Source: Alphaproteobacteria bacterium
Lineage (GTDB): Bacteria; Pseudomonadota; Alphaproteobacteria; SHVP01
Assembly: GCA_009694165.1 (NCBI GenBank)
Contig: SHVP01000065.1
Location: 1 to 13,532 of the forward strand
Reading direction: 5' to 3'
Length of the DNA stretch: 13,532 nt
The notes under the pieces were generated by a model, which had not been told where the DNA came from, ran no database searches, and saw nothing but the letters and a program-made list of their open reading frames with translations. Shown in pieces: positions 13,440 to 13,532 of the stretch. A program made the position numbers and the translations under genes. Position 1 is the stretch's first letter; each line of letters starts with the position of its first letter.

Positions 13440-13532
13440 TCAAGCTGCGGCGGTGACCTCGAGCCACGTGTCCATGGCCGCCGTACGGAAGGCGCGGTAG
13501 GTTCGGGCGGATGTCAGGTGGCGTTGTATGTT
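13440..13532 (-). CDS. Possible 3' end of a convergent gene running off the right edge
   Basis: On the minus strand a frame is open from the window edge (13532) to TGA 13442-13440 and encodes about 30 residues, with YRAFRTAAMDTWLEVTAA at the end. About 23 of 30 third positions are G or C, in line with genes nearby. I do not recognise the family. It would converge on the binding-protein gene with a gap of about 135 bases. Thirty codons are too few for certainty. Confidence 0.3.
   Translation of the reverse strand, partial: NIQRHLTSARTYRAFRTAAMDTWLEVTAAA

Noticed and set aside
13379..13457. Small + strand frame MKGIVTLRNRYRNK... of 25 codons after the binding-protein gene
   Set aside because: The GGGAGG is about 11 nt away, codon use is neutral, and it overlaps a better coding-like minus-strand frame.

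Overview
The window reads as chromosomal DNA of a GC-rich proteobacterium, most likely an alphaproteobacterium. This is inferred from strong G/C third-position bias, the style of the acyl-CoA and SDR enzymes, and an outer-membrane barrel protein beside a FecR-domain protein. I cannot name a genus. All intact genes are on the + strand. Remnants of minus-strand genes are seen at 4982-5090 and possibly at the right edge.

Region 1 (about 361-4985) is a tight four-gene operon: an AMP-forming acyl-CoA synthetase, a 2,4-dienoyl-CoA-reductase-type SDR, a classical NAD-type SDR, and an M20 metallo-hydrolase. Gaps are 15 nt, 6 nt and an ATGA overlap. Together they suggest catabolism of an acyl or amide-linked substrate: hydrolysis of an amide, CoA activation of the acid, and redox work on the acyl chain. 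The true substrate is unknown.

Region 2 (5319-8287) is a two-gene unit. The first gene has an N-terminal TPR part and a C-terminal outer-membrane beta-barrel, as in the Slam/DUF560 (type XI secretion) family. The second, 8 nt downstream, is a secreted FecR-domain protein with a long low-complexity tail. Inside that tail are six 45-bp tandem repeats, bracketed by a 48-bp direct repeat. On the opposite strand the repeats encode a clean Gly/Thr-rich 15-residue repeat. Codon use and the pattern of substitutions favour that antisense reading. This is the most unusual feature of the window.

Region 3 (8288-9194) is decayed DNA. It holds a receiver-like gene broken by an in-frame TAG and a one-base frameshift, and a signal-peptide/Sel1-type gene cut off after 55 codons. 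A 10-base G tract follows, ending five bases before the next start codon.

Region 4 (9195-13304) is a second operon: a Rieske non-haem iron oxygenase alpha subunit, two ABC-transporter permeases of the polyamine/opine type and their periplasmic binding protein. The likely job is uptake and oxidative dealkylation or hydroxylation of a small amine, possibly a quaternary ammonium compound. Neither the transporter ATPase nor the oxygenase reductase is in the window. The last ~90 bases may hold the 3' end of a convergent minus-strand gene.
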